A program made the translations under genes and the position numbers. Shown here one piece after another: positions 34,298 through 44,010 of a stretch of 64,000 nucleotides of DNA; within the stretch, counting starts at the first letter, position 1, and every line of letters starts with the position of its first letter. Below the pieces are notes generated by a model, which was given only the letters and a program-made list of their open reading frames with translations, searched no databases and was not told where the DNA came from. This stretch comes from Paeniglutamicibacter sp. Y32M11 (lineage in GTDB: Bacteria; Actinomycetota; Actinomycetes; Actinomycetales; Micrococcaceae). The stretch covers positions 3,782,001-3,846,000 of the forward strand of contig NZ_CP079107.1 of the NCBI RefSeq assembly GCF_019285735.1, written 5' to 3'.

Positions 34298-36916
34298 TTG
34301 AAAAAATCCACGATGTATCGGACACGAGGCGCCGCCGTTTTGACACTGGCCAGCCTGTCTCTGGCAGCAGCATTCGCAGGTTCCGTGCCCGCCTCGGCCG
34401 CCACGCTGGGGGACGAACAACACCGACCGGCTTATCACTACACGCCGGAAAAGAACTGGATGAACGACCCCAACGGGATGGTCTTCTATAAGGGTGTTTA
34501 CCATCTGTACTACCAGCACAACCCCTCCGGGAACACCTGGGGCAACATGTCTTGGGGACACGCAACTTCCAAGGATCTTCTGCACTGGGAAGAACAGCCA
34601 CTGGCCATCTCCACCGACGATGAGGAAGACGTGTTCTCCGGCAGTGTTGTCGTGGATTCAACCAATAGCTCAGGACTTGGTACGGCCAAGAACCCACCCT
34701 TAATCGCCATTTACACCAGCGCGTACAAGGAAGCCTCCGAGCATCGCGGCCTGCAGGCGCAGTCATTGGCCTACAGCCTGGACGACGGACAAACCTGGAC
34801 AAAGTACTCCGGCAACCCGGTGCTGAACCGCAACTCTGCCAACTTCCGTGATCCCAAGGTGTTCCGGTATGACAACCCCGCCGGTGCCGACTACTGGGTA
34901 ATGACCGCGGTGGAAGCACTCGAGCACAAGGTGGTCCTGTACAAGTCAACTGACCTCAAGGACTGGACCGCCCTGAGCGAATTCGGGCCAGCCAACGCGA
35001 CCGGCGGGATATGGGAATGCCCCGACCTGTTCCCCTTGGCCGTGGACGGAGACAAGACCAACGTCAAGTGGGTCATGGTCGTGAACATCAACCCGGGCGG
35101 CGTGGCGGGCGGCTCGGCCGGACAATACTTCGTCGGCGACTTCGATGGCAAGACCTTCACCTCAGATACCACCGAACCCGTCCCCGAGCTTCCTGCCGGA
35201 ACCGTCATTCAAGGATTTAACAACGGCAACTACGCCGACTGGACCGTGAAGAATGAAACGGGCAACGAAGCGAACGGACCGTTTGGCACCGCTCCGGCAT
35301 CCGGAGCTCTTCCCGGACAGCAGGGCGTCACCGGCTTCACCGGCGAGGGGCTCATCAACTCGTTTAGCGGCGGCGACTGGCCAACGGGCACCATGAAGTC
35401 CCCTGCCTTCACGATTTCGCAGGACTACATCAACTTCCTCGTCGGAGGCGGCAAACACCCGCGGACCTCGGACAAATTGGATAACACCCCGGCAGCAGGA
35501 GAGCTGCTGTTCGACGGGTTCGAAGTCCCTGCCGGTTCAACCCTGGCCGACCAGGGCTGGACGGGAACGGAAGACCTGGCTCCGAAGTACCAGCCCTTTG
35601 GCGGAGGCGGCAACCAAGCCATCGGCAACCATCTGATCAACACCTTTGAAACCAACGGTGGAGGAGACGAACGCCAGGGCACACTCACCTCGCCAACCTT
35701 CACCATCACCAAAAACAATCTCAGCATGCTTGTTGGCGGAGGAAACCGCACCAACGACCCCACGCAGAAACTAGAAGCACAGCTGCTTATTGACGACGAC
35801 GTTGTGCGTTCCGTGGCCGGTGACGAGGAGGGAGCACTGAATTGGAAGTCCTGGGATGTGGCGGAATTCCAGGGCCAGCCGGCCCAGGTACGAATCGTCG
35901 ACCAGGCAACCGGCGGCTGGGGACACCTCACCCTTGACCACCTGATCCAGACCGATACCCCGGCAATTCTCCGTTCTGATGAAACAACGGTCAATCTAGA
36001 AGTTGCCGGAAAGGTCGTCCGCACGACCACCGGCGCCAATAGCGAAGCGCTCGATTTGGCCTCTTGGAACGTTAAGGAATTTGCCGGACAGCAGGCACAA
36101 ATCACCATTGTGGATAACAACAGGGACGGCTGGGGACATATCCTCGCCGATGAATTCATGCTGTCCGACCAGCCCGTGGTCTCGGCACTGGATACCTACG
36201 ATTGGTTGGATTATGGCCGGGACTACTACGCCTCCGTCTCCTTCGCCAATATGCCCGATGACAAACGCGTCATGCTCGGCTGGATGAACAACTGGGACTA
36301 CGCCAATGACATCCCCACGGACCCGTGGCGCAGCGCCATGGCACTGCCGCGCGAAGTGAAGCTCACGCAGACTCCCGACGGGCCGCGTCTAGCGCAAAGC
36401 GTCGTGAAGCAAATCAACAAGCTGGCACAGAAGCCGAGCTACTCGAGCAAAAAAGCCAGCCTCATCCGAGAGGGAAGCACTCCCCTGCCGGCCTCCACCA
36501 ATGGCCAGGTCCAACAGGTCGACATCACCTTCAACCCCGGGACCGCCACAAAGTCCGGCATCACGGTGCTGGGTGATGAAAAATCCTCCACGGTCATTGG
36601 CTACGACTCCACCACGAAGAAGATGTTTGTTGACCGCACCAACTCGGGCAACACGGCATTCCATAAGGCATTCGCCTCCATCGAAGATGCCCCGCTCACC
36701 CTGGACAAGGACGGCAACGTCACCATGCGGATCTATCTTGATCACTCATCGGTGGAGGTCTTCGCCCAAAATGGTTTGCGGACCATCACCGACCAGGTCT
36801 TCCCCAATGCCGGTGCAGACAAGATGGAATTGTTTGCCGAAGGCGGGAGTGCACAGCTGAAGAAACTGACCGTGACGCCATTGGACAAGTCCATGTTTGT
36901 CGCAGGGAACAAGTAA
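34298..36916 (+). CDS. Secreted GH32 levanase / fructan beta-fructosidase with inserted modules
   Basis: The 872-residue enzyme has a signal peptide ending near ASAA and the GH32 catalytic set: WMNDPNG with nucleophile Asp57, FRDPKV with Asp185 and ECPDLFPL with acid/base Glu240. Unusually, the propeller is interrupted by about 320 residues (roughly 310-625) of repeated modules, then resumes at YDWLDYGRDYYASV (634) and ends in the GH32 beta-sandwich (SSVEVFAQNGLRTI). It hydrolyses levan or inulin outside the cell; released fructose would enter through the adjacent importer. Start TTG 34298 follows GAGAG; ATG 34313 is an alternative. No sortase motif is present. Confidence 0.94.
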   Translation: MKKSTMYRTRGAAVLTLASLSLAAAFAGSVPASAATLGDEQHRPAYHYTPEKNWMNDPNGMVFYKGVYHLYYQHNPSGNTWGNMSWGHATSKDLLHWEEQPLAISTDDEEDVFSGSVVVDSTNSSGLGTAKNPPLIAIYTSAYKEASEHRGLQAQSLAYSLDDGQTWTKYSGNPVLNRNSANFRDPKVFRYDNPAGADYWVMTAVEALEHKVVLYKSTDLKDWTALSEFGPANATGGIWECPDLFPLAVDGDKTNVKWVMVVNINPGGVAGGSAGQYFVGDFDGKTFTSDTTEPVPELPAGTVIQGFNNGNYADWTVKNETGNEANGPFGTAPASGALPGQQGVTGFTGEGLINSFSGGDWPTGTMKSPAFTISQDYINFLVGGGKHPRTSDKLDNTPAAGELLFDGFEVPAGSTLADQGWTGTEDLAPKYQPFGGGGNQAIGNHLINTFETNGGGDERQGTLTSPTFTITKNNLSMLVGGGNRTNDPTQKLEAQLLIDDDVVRSVAGDEEGALNWKSWDVAEFQGQPAQVRIVDQATGGWGHLTLDHLIQTDTPAILRSDETTVNLEVAGKVVRTTTGANSEALDLASWNVKEFAGQQAQITIVDNNRDGWGHILADEFMLSDQPVVSALDTYDWLDYGRDYYASVSFANMPDDKRVMLGWMNNWDYANDIPTDPWRSAMALPREVKLTQTPDGPRLAQSVVKQINKLAQKPSYSSKKASLIREGSTPLPASTNGQVQQVDITFNPGTATKSGITVLGDEKSSTVIGYDSTTKKMFVDRTNSGNTAFHKAFASIEDAPLTLDKDGNVTMRIYLDHSSVEVFAQNGLRTITDQVFPNAGADKMELFAEGGSAQLKKLTVTPLDKSMFVAGNK

Positions 36917-37027
36917 TCCTCCCGCTCTCTCCGGATTTCACGAACCACTGATTTTCGGAGAGCCACGGCACCAGGTCGTACCGCACTCGGTTTCGCTCGC
37001 GGTCATGACGGCACGACGCGCCAAATA

Positions 37028-37064
37028 AACAACGCAGTCCCCACATTTCGGGGGCTGCGTTGTT
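37028..37064 (+). terminator. Hairpin terminator after the levanase
   Basis: Ten-base arms AACAACGCAG (37028-37037) and CTGCGTTGTT (37055-37064) pair perfectly, with an inner CCCC/GGGG extension around a short loop, ending in TT-rich sequence. Confidence 0.8.
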
Positions 37065-37688
37065 CATTCCAGCCGGAAGGCCAACGGCAGCAAACTTTGC
37101 CCTTGCCCACTCAGTTTCCATCGCGGGGACCCGAACCCGCGTTAACCTTCGAGTCCTAGAATCGGGGTGGACGCAGTCGAGGATCGCCGCCTTTCGAACG
37201 CGCCGAGGTACTGCCGCTTGTTGTTCCAGTAATGCGGGGAAAGGATCCATGCGATGGCCGAGGGATCACGGGGGCGTACAGCGTCCCGGCATGCTTCCCA
37301 GCTGCAGTCGACGGGGAAAGACGGATCCGTTCTTACTCTGGCCACCGACTATCTGGACCGGCACATCACCGAACTGCACACCCAGGGACCGCAGGCTTGC
37401 GAGGCAAACCCGGAGGCCAGAAATAGAGGGGCACCCCGGGCATTTCCCTCCTCCAGCAACCAACCCCAACGTTGCTTTCCGGATTGGGAGTTCATAGACG
37501 CAATGATCCAGAACTTGACCAGCGGCGCGATTACGAAGGTGGTGATCGGAGCTGCCGCGTCCTCGGCGTCCCGCGTGAGAGATACCGAGGTCGCCACACG
37601 GATAGCTAGCTTGGCTAGGTATTGTGTAGGGTGGGAATCGCAGGCCACAAGCCTTGCCAAGTGGGCCATTCCTGGACGAGGTGTATGC
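37065..37688. other. Decayed intergenic region upstream of the glycosyltransferase
   Basis: Besides the MFS remnant at 37400-37561, a 67-codon minus-strand frame (37142-37345) ends in ILSPHYWNNKRQYLGAFERR; I do not recognise it and see no neighbouring gene that it belongs to. No intact gene, promoter or transposase could be supported here. Confidence 0.5.
37400..37561 (-). pseudogene. Remnant of an MFS transporter C-terminal region
   Basis: The minus strand encodes DAAAPITTFVIAPLVKFW and SGKQRWGWLLEEGNARG, clearly homologous to SAAAPITAFMIAPLAEFW and SGKQDWGWLLGEGDARG of the intact MFS protein at 42507-43904. The nucleotide similarity extends over about 160-190 bases and then ends. The rest of the gene is gone. 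The remnant and the intact gene have the same orientation and flank the glycosyltransferase island. Confidence 0.8.
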
Positions 37689-39898
37689 ATGCGGATCCAA
37701 AGTTGTCTTTATGCCATAAAGAAGGCCGACCGGTTGGTCGATGCGTTGCGGCTGGCCGACGAGCTGGCCGTGGAAGCTGGCAGGGACGGCGGAGTGCGAA
37801 ACCTGCGCCTGCTGCGCAGCACCATTTCCGGAGCCGACCAAGTCACGGCGATCGCAGCCATCCACGCCCTCGCCCAGGTCAGCGACGAGGAAGCCGACCA
37901 GCACCTAGCCGACCTGCTCTCCAGCGGCCAAGGGTTCATCCGCGAACATGCCGCCTGGGCCCACGGTTCCCGGACCCCGCGTAGTAAATCCGTGGGCCGG
38001 CTCATCGGTCTGGTGCAGACCGGCGGGTTCGCCGGGATGCTCGCGCAGCGAACCCTCGAAGACTGGGCGGCCACCGTGCCGGAAATGATCACCGTGGGGC
38101 TCGAGGGCGCGTTGCTGGGCGTTACGGACGAGGCGGGACGCTATCGACTGGCCGAAACGCTGGGCTTGGTGGGGCACGAGACAGCCATCCTTCTGCTTGA
38201 ACGCATCGCGCGGGACAGCCACGAGGCGGAAGCTATCCGGGTGGCCGCGGTCATTGCCCTGGGCCAGCACCCGTGCTCCGAGGACACCAAGACGTACCTC
38301 GAAACGATCGCGGAGGAAAACTGCTTGCTAGCCCAGGCTGCCCGGCTCACCCTGGCGGACCTCGCCGCAGGCGCCACCCCACGGCCCGCACCCGGGACTC
38401 CCGGGCAAGGGCTCACGATCGCCCAGCTATTCCTGCATGCGGACATCGACGCGCACCTGAGCCACGCTGGAAGCGGGGACACCGGCGGGATCGCGACCCT
38501 ATTGGTGCGCCTGGGCGATGCGCTGGTCCACGGCCATGGGGACAACCCGGCGGCCGGCACCGCGGGACCCAAGACGGACCGCAGTTCCACGGTCAACCGC
38601 GTGGTGACGCTTTCCCGCGGAGGCCTAGACGAAGCGGTGCGGAGCCTGGACACCCTGCGGAAGACCGCCACCGGCCATGTATACGGCCGCGTTCCCCTGC
38701 TGCAGGGCCCCCTGCCGTCCGCGACGGCGTGGCCGTTGCGGGTCGCGGCACGCCGCGGCATCCACCGCATCCTCACGTCCATGGGACGGGTCGACGTACT
38801 GCACCTGCGCATGGCCGACGTAGGGAGCCTGGCCGCGTTCGACGTCGCCCGCAAGCTCGAGATCCCCGTCGTATTCACCGTGGCACCGGACCCGCACGCG
38901 GTGATCAACTCCATGGATCTTTCCGGGCAATTGACGCGGGAGAACTTCGGGACCATCGACGAGGTCGAGCATTTCTGGTTCCGTGCGCGCCTGGTCCAGC
39001 GCATGGCCGCCACGGCGGCACACACCGTGTTCTTCCCGCGCCCGGAACTTGCCCGGGACATGAAGGAACTGGTGGGCCTGGACATGGCCCTGGAGCCCGA
39101 GCGTCACACCATCGTCCCGAGGGCATCGATCTAAAGGTCATCGACCGGGCCGTGGCCGAAGCTCAGGAGCATGCCGCCGGGCGCCCGGCCACTGAACCGC
39201 TGGTGCAGCTGCGCGAGCTGTTGGCGCGGCTTCCCGCAGAACGCCACGGGAAGCCGCTGCTCATCAGCGTGGGCCGGTTCCACCGCGTCAAGGGCATGGC
39301 CACCATCGTGGAGGCCTGGGCCGGTTCGGAGCTGCAGCAGCGGGCCAACCTGCTGCTGGTCGGCGGGAACCTGCGCCATCCCTCCCCCGACGAACGCGAA
39401 CAGCTCGAGAGGATCAACGCGCTGATCGATCCCGGATCCCGCGAACCGAACGGACTGATCCTCTCCGGGCACCAGCCCAACGACACCGTGGCCCGCTGGG
39501 TCGCCGCGGCACGCACCGGGGTTCCCGGCCTTGCCGCGGGTTCCGGCGTTTATGTCTGTGGCAGCCTCAAGGAAGAATTTGGGATTGCCCTGCTCGAGGC
39601 CATGGCCTCGGGCCTGCTGGTGGTGGCCCCGGATTCCGGGGGGCCGGCGACCTACCTCGAGCAAGGTCACACCGGGTTCCTCACCGCTACCTGGGACACC
39701 GCTCGGCTACGCGCCGCCATCCTCGAGGCGCTGGAGTCCGCAGCGGTCGAAACCAGCCAAGAGCGTGCCATGTATTCACGTTCCGTCGTTGAGGCCGACT
39801 ACACGGTCCAAGCCATGGCTCGCGCCCTGGCCAAGGTATATTCCGATGTGCACCACGCAGACGTGGAGCTTCAACGAGAGCTGGTTTCCGCCCCATGA
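37689..39898 (+). pseudogene. HEAT-repeat/GT4-type glycosyltransferase, frameshifted near residue 477
   Basis: ATG 37689 with GAGG 7 bases upstream opens a protein with an all-helical HEAT-like N-terminal part (residues about 1-220) followed by a glycosyltransferase: LTIAQLFLHADIDAHL, GDTGGIATLLVRLGDAL, VVFTVAPDPHAVI. At 39114-39121 the frame breaks after HTIV: the C-terminal GT-B half (PEGIDLKVIDRAV, LLISVGRFHRVKG, the EEFGIALLEAMASG donor-site motif) continues in another frame to 39898. One base is missing in the CCC run at 39116-39118. Restored, the protein would have about 736 residues. Its stop overlaps the next glycosyltransferase by 4 bases. Confidence 0.85.
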
Positions 39899-41214
39899 CG
39901 TTGCTGATCATCAGTCCCGACTATGCCTCCCACCTTTACCCGCTGGCCGCGCTGGGCACCAACTGGCTTGAAGCGGGCGAAAGAGTGGTGGTTGCCACCG
40001 GCGAAACGACCGCGTCAATCGTCGACTCCTTTGGCTTCGAGCATGTCCACCTGCAACTGAGCCGGGGGTCGAACCCCGGGGTGATCCGTGCGGAGGAACA
40101 GCCCGAGGGTGAGGACGACGCCCTGCGTGGATTCTTTGCCGCCACCCGCCTGGGCATGGTTCAGACGTTGGCTTTCCAGGCCGAGGAACGCATGAATGAC
40201 CTCATGTGGGAACCGGTGAAGACCGCCAGGGCCGTGCAGCAAATCATCGACGAGATCGCACCGGACACGATCATCGTGGACCATCTGGCCTTCAGCGCCC
40301 GCCTGGGCATGGTGGCCGCCGGGATCGAGCACATCGACGTGGTGTTGGGCCACCCCACTGCCCTCCCACTTCCGGCAGCAGCCGAAGTCTACGGCCTTCC
40401 CCCGGCGTGGCCGGCGGCTTTCTCCCCGGAGGATCAAGAAATGGAGGAGCTGCGGAATCTGTGTACCCGGGTGTCCGAATCCTTTACCTCCGAGTGGAAT
40501 ACGGTCCTGGCTCAGTTGGCACCCGAGCTTGAACCCTCCCCCGATGCTTTTGCTGAACACGGGGACGTGCTGGTTTTCAACTACCCCGGTGAACTCATGA
40601 GCGAAGAACGTGCCGGGCATCTTCCGCCGCATGTCTTCATTGGGTCATCGGTTCGTGCCGAAGCGGCAGAGGACCACGTCCACGCGTGGATCTCCGAGAG
40701 CGACGAACCATTTGTTTATGTCAGCTTCGGCAGCTTCCTCTCGGTGCGCGGAGATGTGCTGAACAAGGTTGTCACGGCCCTGAAGGAATCGAATATCCGT
40801 GCCGCCGTGGCCTATGGATCCGCCGGCGCCGAGTCCTTGGGCGACGTCCCAGAAAATTGGCTTGTTGGTGAATTCCTGCCACAGGTCACGCTGCTGGGTT
40901 CCGCCGCGGCCGCGGTGACCCACGGAGGAAACAACTCGGTCACCGAATCCCTGACCTTCGGGGTTCCTACCGTCGTGCTGCCGTTTTCCACGGACCAGTT
41001 CGCCGGCGCCGCTGCCCTGGAGGACATCGGCTTTGGTGCCGCACTGGCACCCAACACCGCCACGGTCCAAGAGCTCCGGCTTGCTCTGGGTGCCATGCTG
41101 TCACTTCCGCAGGACACCCGCGACGAGCTGCATTCGCTGGGCCAAACCCTGCGCGAGGGTGCTGGTCGAAGTCAACTGCGTGCAGCTCTGGCCAAGGCAA
41201 CCACCGGAAAATAG
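39895..41214 (+). CDS. GT1/UGT-type glycosyltransferase (MGT family)
   Basis: The 439-residue protein has the GT-B fold of macrolide/UDP-glycosyltransferases: an N-terminal acceptor domain (SPDYASHLYPLAALGTNW) and a C-terminal donor domain with VYVSFGSFLS, the loop PENWLVGEFLPQVTLL, and the donor-binding THGGNNSVTESLTFGVPTVVLPF. It transfers a sugar from a nucleotide donor to a small lipophilic or phenolic acceptor. Its ATGA overlap couples it to the frameshifted glycosyltransferase upstream. Confidence 0.92.
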   Translation: MTLLIISPDYASHLYPLAALGTNWLEAGERVVVATGETTASIVDSFGFEHVHLQLSRGSNPGVIRAEEQPEGEDDALRGFFAATRLGMVQTLAFQAEERMNDLMWEPVKTARAVQQIIDEIAPDTIIVDHLAFSARLGMVAAGIEHIDVVLGHPTALPLPAAAEVYGLPPAWPAAFSPEDQEMEELRNLCTRVSESFTSEWNTVLAQLAPELEPSPDAFAEHGDVLVFNYPGELMSEERAGHLPPHVFIGSSVRAEAAEDHVHAWISESDEPFVYVSFGSFLSVRGDVLNKVVTALKESNIRAAVAYGSAGAESLGDVPENWLVGEFLPQVTLLGSAAAAVTHGGNNSVTESLTFGVPTVVLPFSTDQFAGAAALEDIGFGAALAPNTATVQELRLALGAMLSLPQDTRDELHSLGQTLREGAGRSQLRAALAKATTGK

Positions 41215-41355
41215 ACGCTACTGTGCAATTAATGGCTCAGTGCCTGATGGTCGTTTGATGGTGCCCGAGCGGCGGTGCGCCAGGCGACCTGTCGGCTCCA
41301 TGCGCGGAGCGCACGGACGAAAAAACCAGTATGGATCCCGATTTCTGAACGGAAG

Positions 41356-42354
41356 ATGACCACTGTGGAACCGAATTCAGATCAAGAACCAGCCGTGGGT
41401 CGCAGCCGGGCAACGAACCAAGCCGATGTGATTCTATTCTGGGCAGTACGCCTGATCTCGACCCTCGGTGTGGTTGCCGTGATCTGGGCGGCAATCGCCA
41501 CCGGTGACATGCTCGTGCACGGGCACCCGGCGTACACGATCCTTCTTGGACTGCTTTTCATCGTCTGCACGGCGGTCGCCATCCGCTCCTGGCGCCGACA
41601 CACGCCCGGGCACCGCAGATTCAAGGTGCTGCGCGCCCTCGGTCTGCTGGTCTCCTGCGGGGTTCTGGCCCTGGCCGGCTGGCTCGTACCGTACAGCGCT
41701 GGGCCCGCGGCCCGCTCGGCAATGATCTCCGACAGCGCTCTCACCGTCACGGAGTCCCCCACGCAAATCTTGATGGCACCCACCGGCACGCCCAGCGACG
41801 TCGGGGTGTTTTTTCAGCCCGGAGCCTTGGTCGACGCCCGGGCCTATGCCGCGATCTTGCGGCCGCTGGTCGAGAGCGGCCACACCGTCGTCATCCCGAA
41901 ACAGCCCCTTGGCATTGCCTTCTTATCCACGAACGCCTTCAACACCGCACGCACCGAGCACCACCCGGTCGACCGGTGGGTGCTCGGCGGGCATTCACTC
42001 GGCGGGGTCGTGGCAGCGATGAACGCGCAGTCCGCCGCCAAGGACCTCGGCAAACCCGTGGCCGGGGTACTGTTCTTTGCCTCTTATCCAGCCTCGGACA
42101 TCAGCACCCTGCCGGTGCCCATGCTTTCGATCTCAGCGTCGAATGACGCGTTGACCACCCCGGAAAAGGTCAAGGCCTCGCGTTCTATGCTCCCGAAGGA
42201 CACCATCTTCACGGAAATAGAAGGCGGTGTGCATGCACACTTTGGTGACTACGGGACGCAATCCGGGGACGGCGAGCCAACGCTTTCCCGCGACGAGGCG
42301 CGCACCGAAATTTCGGCGGCGAGCCTCGGCTTTGTGCAATCGCTGGGCAGGTAG
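41356..42354 (+). CDS. Membrane-anchored alpha/beta hydrolase
   Basis: The product has 332 residues. Three hydrophobic helices (about residues 25-46, 55-72 and 92-110) precede an alpha/beta hydrolase domain with nucleophile elbow GGHSLGG (Ser214), an acidic residue in SASNDALTT and catalytic His in GGVHAHFGDYG. It belongs to the abhydrolase group annotated as dienelactone-hydrolase-like or BAAT-like. The start is uncertain: GGAAG lies directly before ATG 41356 and 9 bases before GTG 41365. It follows the glycosyltransferases on the same strand, 141 bases away. Confidence 0.82.
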   Translation: MTTVEPNSDQEPAVGRSRATNQADVILFWAVRLISTLGVVAVIWAAIATGDMLVHGHPAYTILLGLLFIVCTAVAIRSWRRHTPGHRRFKVLRALGLLVSCGVLALAGWLVPYSAGPAARSAMISDSALTVTESPTQILMAPTGTPSDVGVFFQPGALVDARAYAAILRPLVESGHTVVIPKQPLGIAFLSTNAFNTARTEHHPVDRWVLGGHSLGGVVAAMNAQSAAKDLGKPVAGVLFFASYPASDISTLPVPMLSISASNDALTTPEKVKASRSMLPKDTIFTEIEGGVHAHFGDYGTQSGDGEPTLSRDEARTEISAASLGFVQSLGR

Positions 42355-42373
42355 CGCCCCGGCAGAGTCCCGT

Positions 42374-42505
42374 CTAGTTCTGGATCAACGGGTAGTCAGT
42401 GGACTCGGGAGCCTCCTCGGTGTCGAAGGTGGAGACATCGATTTCGTTAAGCGGCGGGCCCTTTTGCCAGCGATGCGCCAAATCCGGGTTAGCGATCGCC
42501 GCGCG
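42374..42505 (-). pseudogene. C-terminal remnant of an old yellow enzyme gene
   Basis: The minus strand reads RAAIANPDLAHRWQKGPPLN then STF, ending with a TDYP motif and a stop codon at 42374. This aligns with the last 44 residues of the intact old yellow enzyme at 13154-14227 (RPAIANPDLVRRWKEELPLN ... TDYPFWAN). Everything upstream has been replaced by the MFS gene, whose stop lies 2 bases away, so a deletion fused the two ends. Confidence 0.85.
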
Positions 42506-42506
42506 C

Positions 42507-43904
42507 TCACGGCTCCGGTGCGCTCTCCGGAGCGGTGGCGTAGGCGATCGAGAGTCGCTGGTAGGAACGGGTCGTCAGCGCGACAAGGCCCAGGAAAATC
42601 GAGGCGACCCCGGAGACCAGGAATACTAGCGCGATCCCGCGGGCATCTCCCTCCCCCAACAACCAACCCCAGTCTTGTTTACCCGATTCCGAGGCCATGT
42701 AGGGAATGATCCAGAATTCGGCCAGCGGCGCGATCATGAATGCGGTGATCGGTGCCGCGGCCGACTCGAAGGTCATGGCAAAGCCGAACACCCGCCCCTG
42801 CACCTTGTAGGGAACGACCTTTTGGATCACCGTCTGCTCCGCGGCCTCCACCGCGGGAATCAGCATCATGTAGATCCAGATGCCCACCGCATAAAGCCAC
42901 CACCACTCGCGGATGGTAAAGGTTGCGCCCAGCACGCCCGTGCACGCGACCAGAATCAGCATGGTGCGAATCGGATTCTTTCCCAGCCCAAATTTGGCTA
43001 CCAGTCCCCCGCCAATCAGGAATCCGGTGGCCGTCACCCCGAGCACCACACCCCAGGCCTGAACCGGGAAGATCGTCAGGCCGTAGGGATCCATCAGCGC
43101 CATAAACACCCCGCCGGTGAGGTTGTTAAAGGTGGTGAACAGGATCAGCGCAAATAACCCCTGCGTCGCGCGGACCGCCGCAATCCCGGCACGGAGTTCG
43201 GCAAAATTCTCACGTCCTTCGGCCCGAAGAATCTTGGGTTCGGGAATCCGCAGGACCAAAAGGTGCGCCAACACCACCACACAGGCCACCAGCGCAATGA
43301 TGAGCGTTCCTCCCATGCCCAAAAAGCCGATGGACAGGCCACTAAAAACGGAGGTGATCATAAATGCTAGGCCCTGCACGGTGCCCACCAGTCCGTTGGC
43401 GTTGACCCTGCGATCCGCTGGAACCAGCAGCGTGACGGAGGTGGACAAGGCAATGTTGCGCAGCTGCTCGATCACCGATCCGATGAGAATTACCAGGGCA
43501 AAAAGCCAGAACCACACGCCGGTCAGGCTCATCAATTCGGCCTCGGGAACCATTAAGAACATTGCCGCTGCCACCAAGAAGCAAGCCACGGTGAACAGCG
43601 TGGAACCCACCATCACCGCGTGCTTGCGGTACCTGTCCACCAAGACCCCGAAGAAGAGGCCGAAGAAGGCGACCAGCAACATGTAGGTCCCGCCAATGAG
43701 TCCGGTGGCCAGCACCGAACGGGTCTCCAGATACACCCAGAAGGTCAGGGCAAACCAGAGGAAACTAGTGGTGATATTGGCCAGGGCCGTATTAACCAGC
43801 ACATGCAAAAACGTGCGATGCCCCGCGCGTGGTGGCGTCGTATGGGTGGCGGCTTGCCTGTCGGTCGTTTCGATGTCCGCGGAGGACGGGTCTTCCTGCG
43901 ACAT
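42507..43904 (-). CDS. MFS transporter (MFS_3, exporter type)
   Basis: The 465-residue membrane protein has 12 predicted helices and the loop GVLVDRYRKHAVMVGS typical of the transmembrane-secretion-effector/macrolide-exporter MFS group. A hydrophilic N-terminal tail and a Pro/Glu C-terminus flank the core. It is convergent with the glycosyltransferase/hydrolase genes. A decayed copy of its 3' part lies at 37400-37561, evidence of a past duplication. Its substrate is unknown; export of the glycosylated product is a possibility. Confidence 0.92.
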   Translation of the reverse strand: MSQEDPSSADIETTDRQAATHTTPPRAGHRTFLHVLVNTALANITTSFLWFALTFWVYLETRSVLATGLIGGTYMLLVAFFGLFFGVLVDRYRKHAVMVGSTLFTVACFLVAAAMFLMVPEAELMSLTGVWFWLFALVILIGSVIEQLRNIALSTSVTLLVPADRRVNANGLVGTVQGLAFMITSVFSGLSIGFLGMGGTLIIALVACVVVLAHLLVLRIPEPKILRAEGRENFAELRAGIAAVRATQGLFALILFTTFNNLTGGVFMALMDPYGLTIFPVQAWGVVLGVTATGFLIGGGLVAKFGLGKNPIRTMLILVACTGVLGATFTIREWWWLYAVGIWIYMMLIPAVEAAEQTVIQKVVPYKVQGRVFGFAMTFESAAAPITAFMIAPLAEFWIIPYMASESGKQDWGWLLGEGDARGIALVFLVSGVASIFLGLVALTTRSYQRLSIAYATAPESAPEP

Positions 43905-44010
43905 GCTCCAAGCCTAGAACCGGGTCGGGCACCGCGGTAGGTCAAAGCCTAAATCCGAACAACTCCCCGATGGTGGCGTACCGCCTATGATCTACCGATC
44001 GCGACGACAG

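Noticed and set aside
37119-37141. A tRNA T-arm-like stem (CGCGGG...CCCGCG) on the minus strand
   Set aside because: The loop length is wrong and no acceptor, D-arm or anticodon arm can be built around it.
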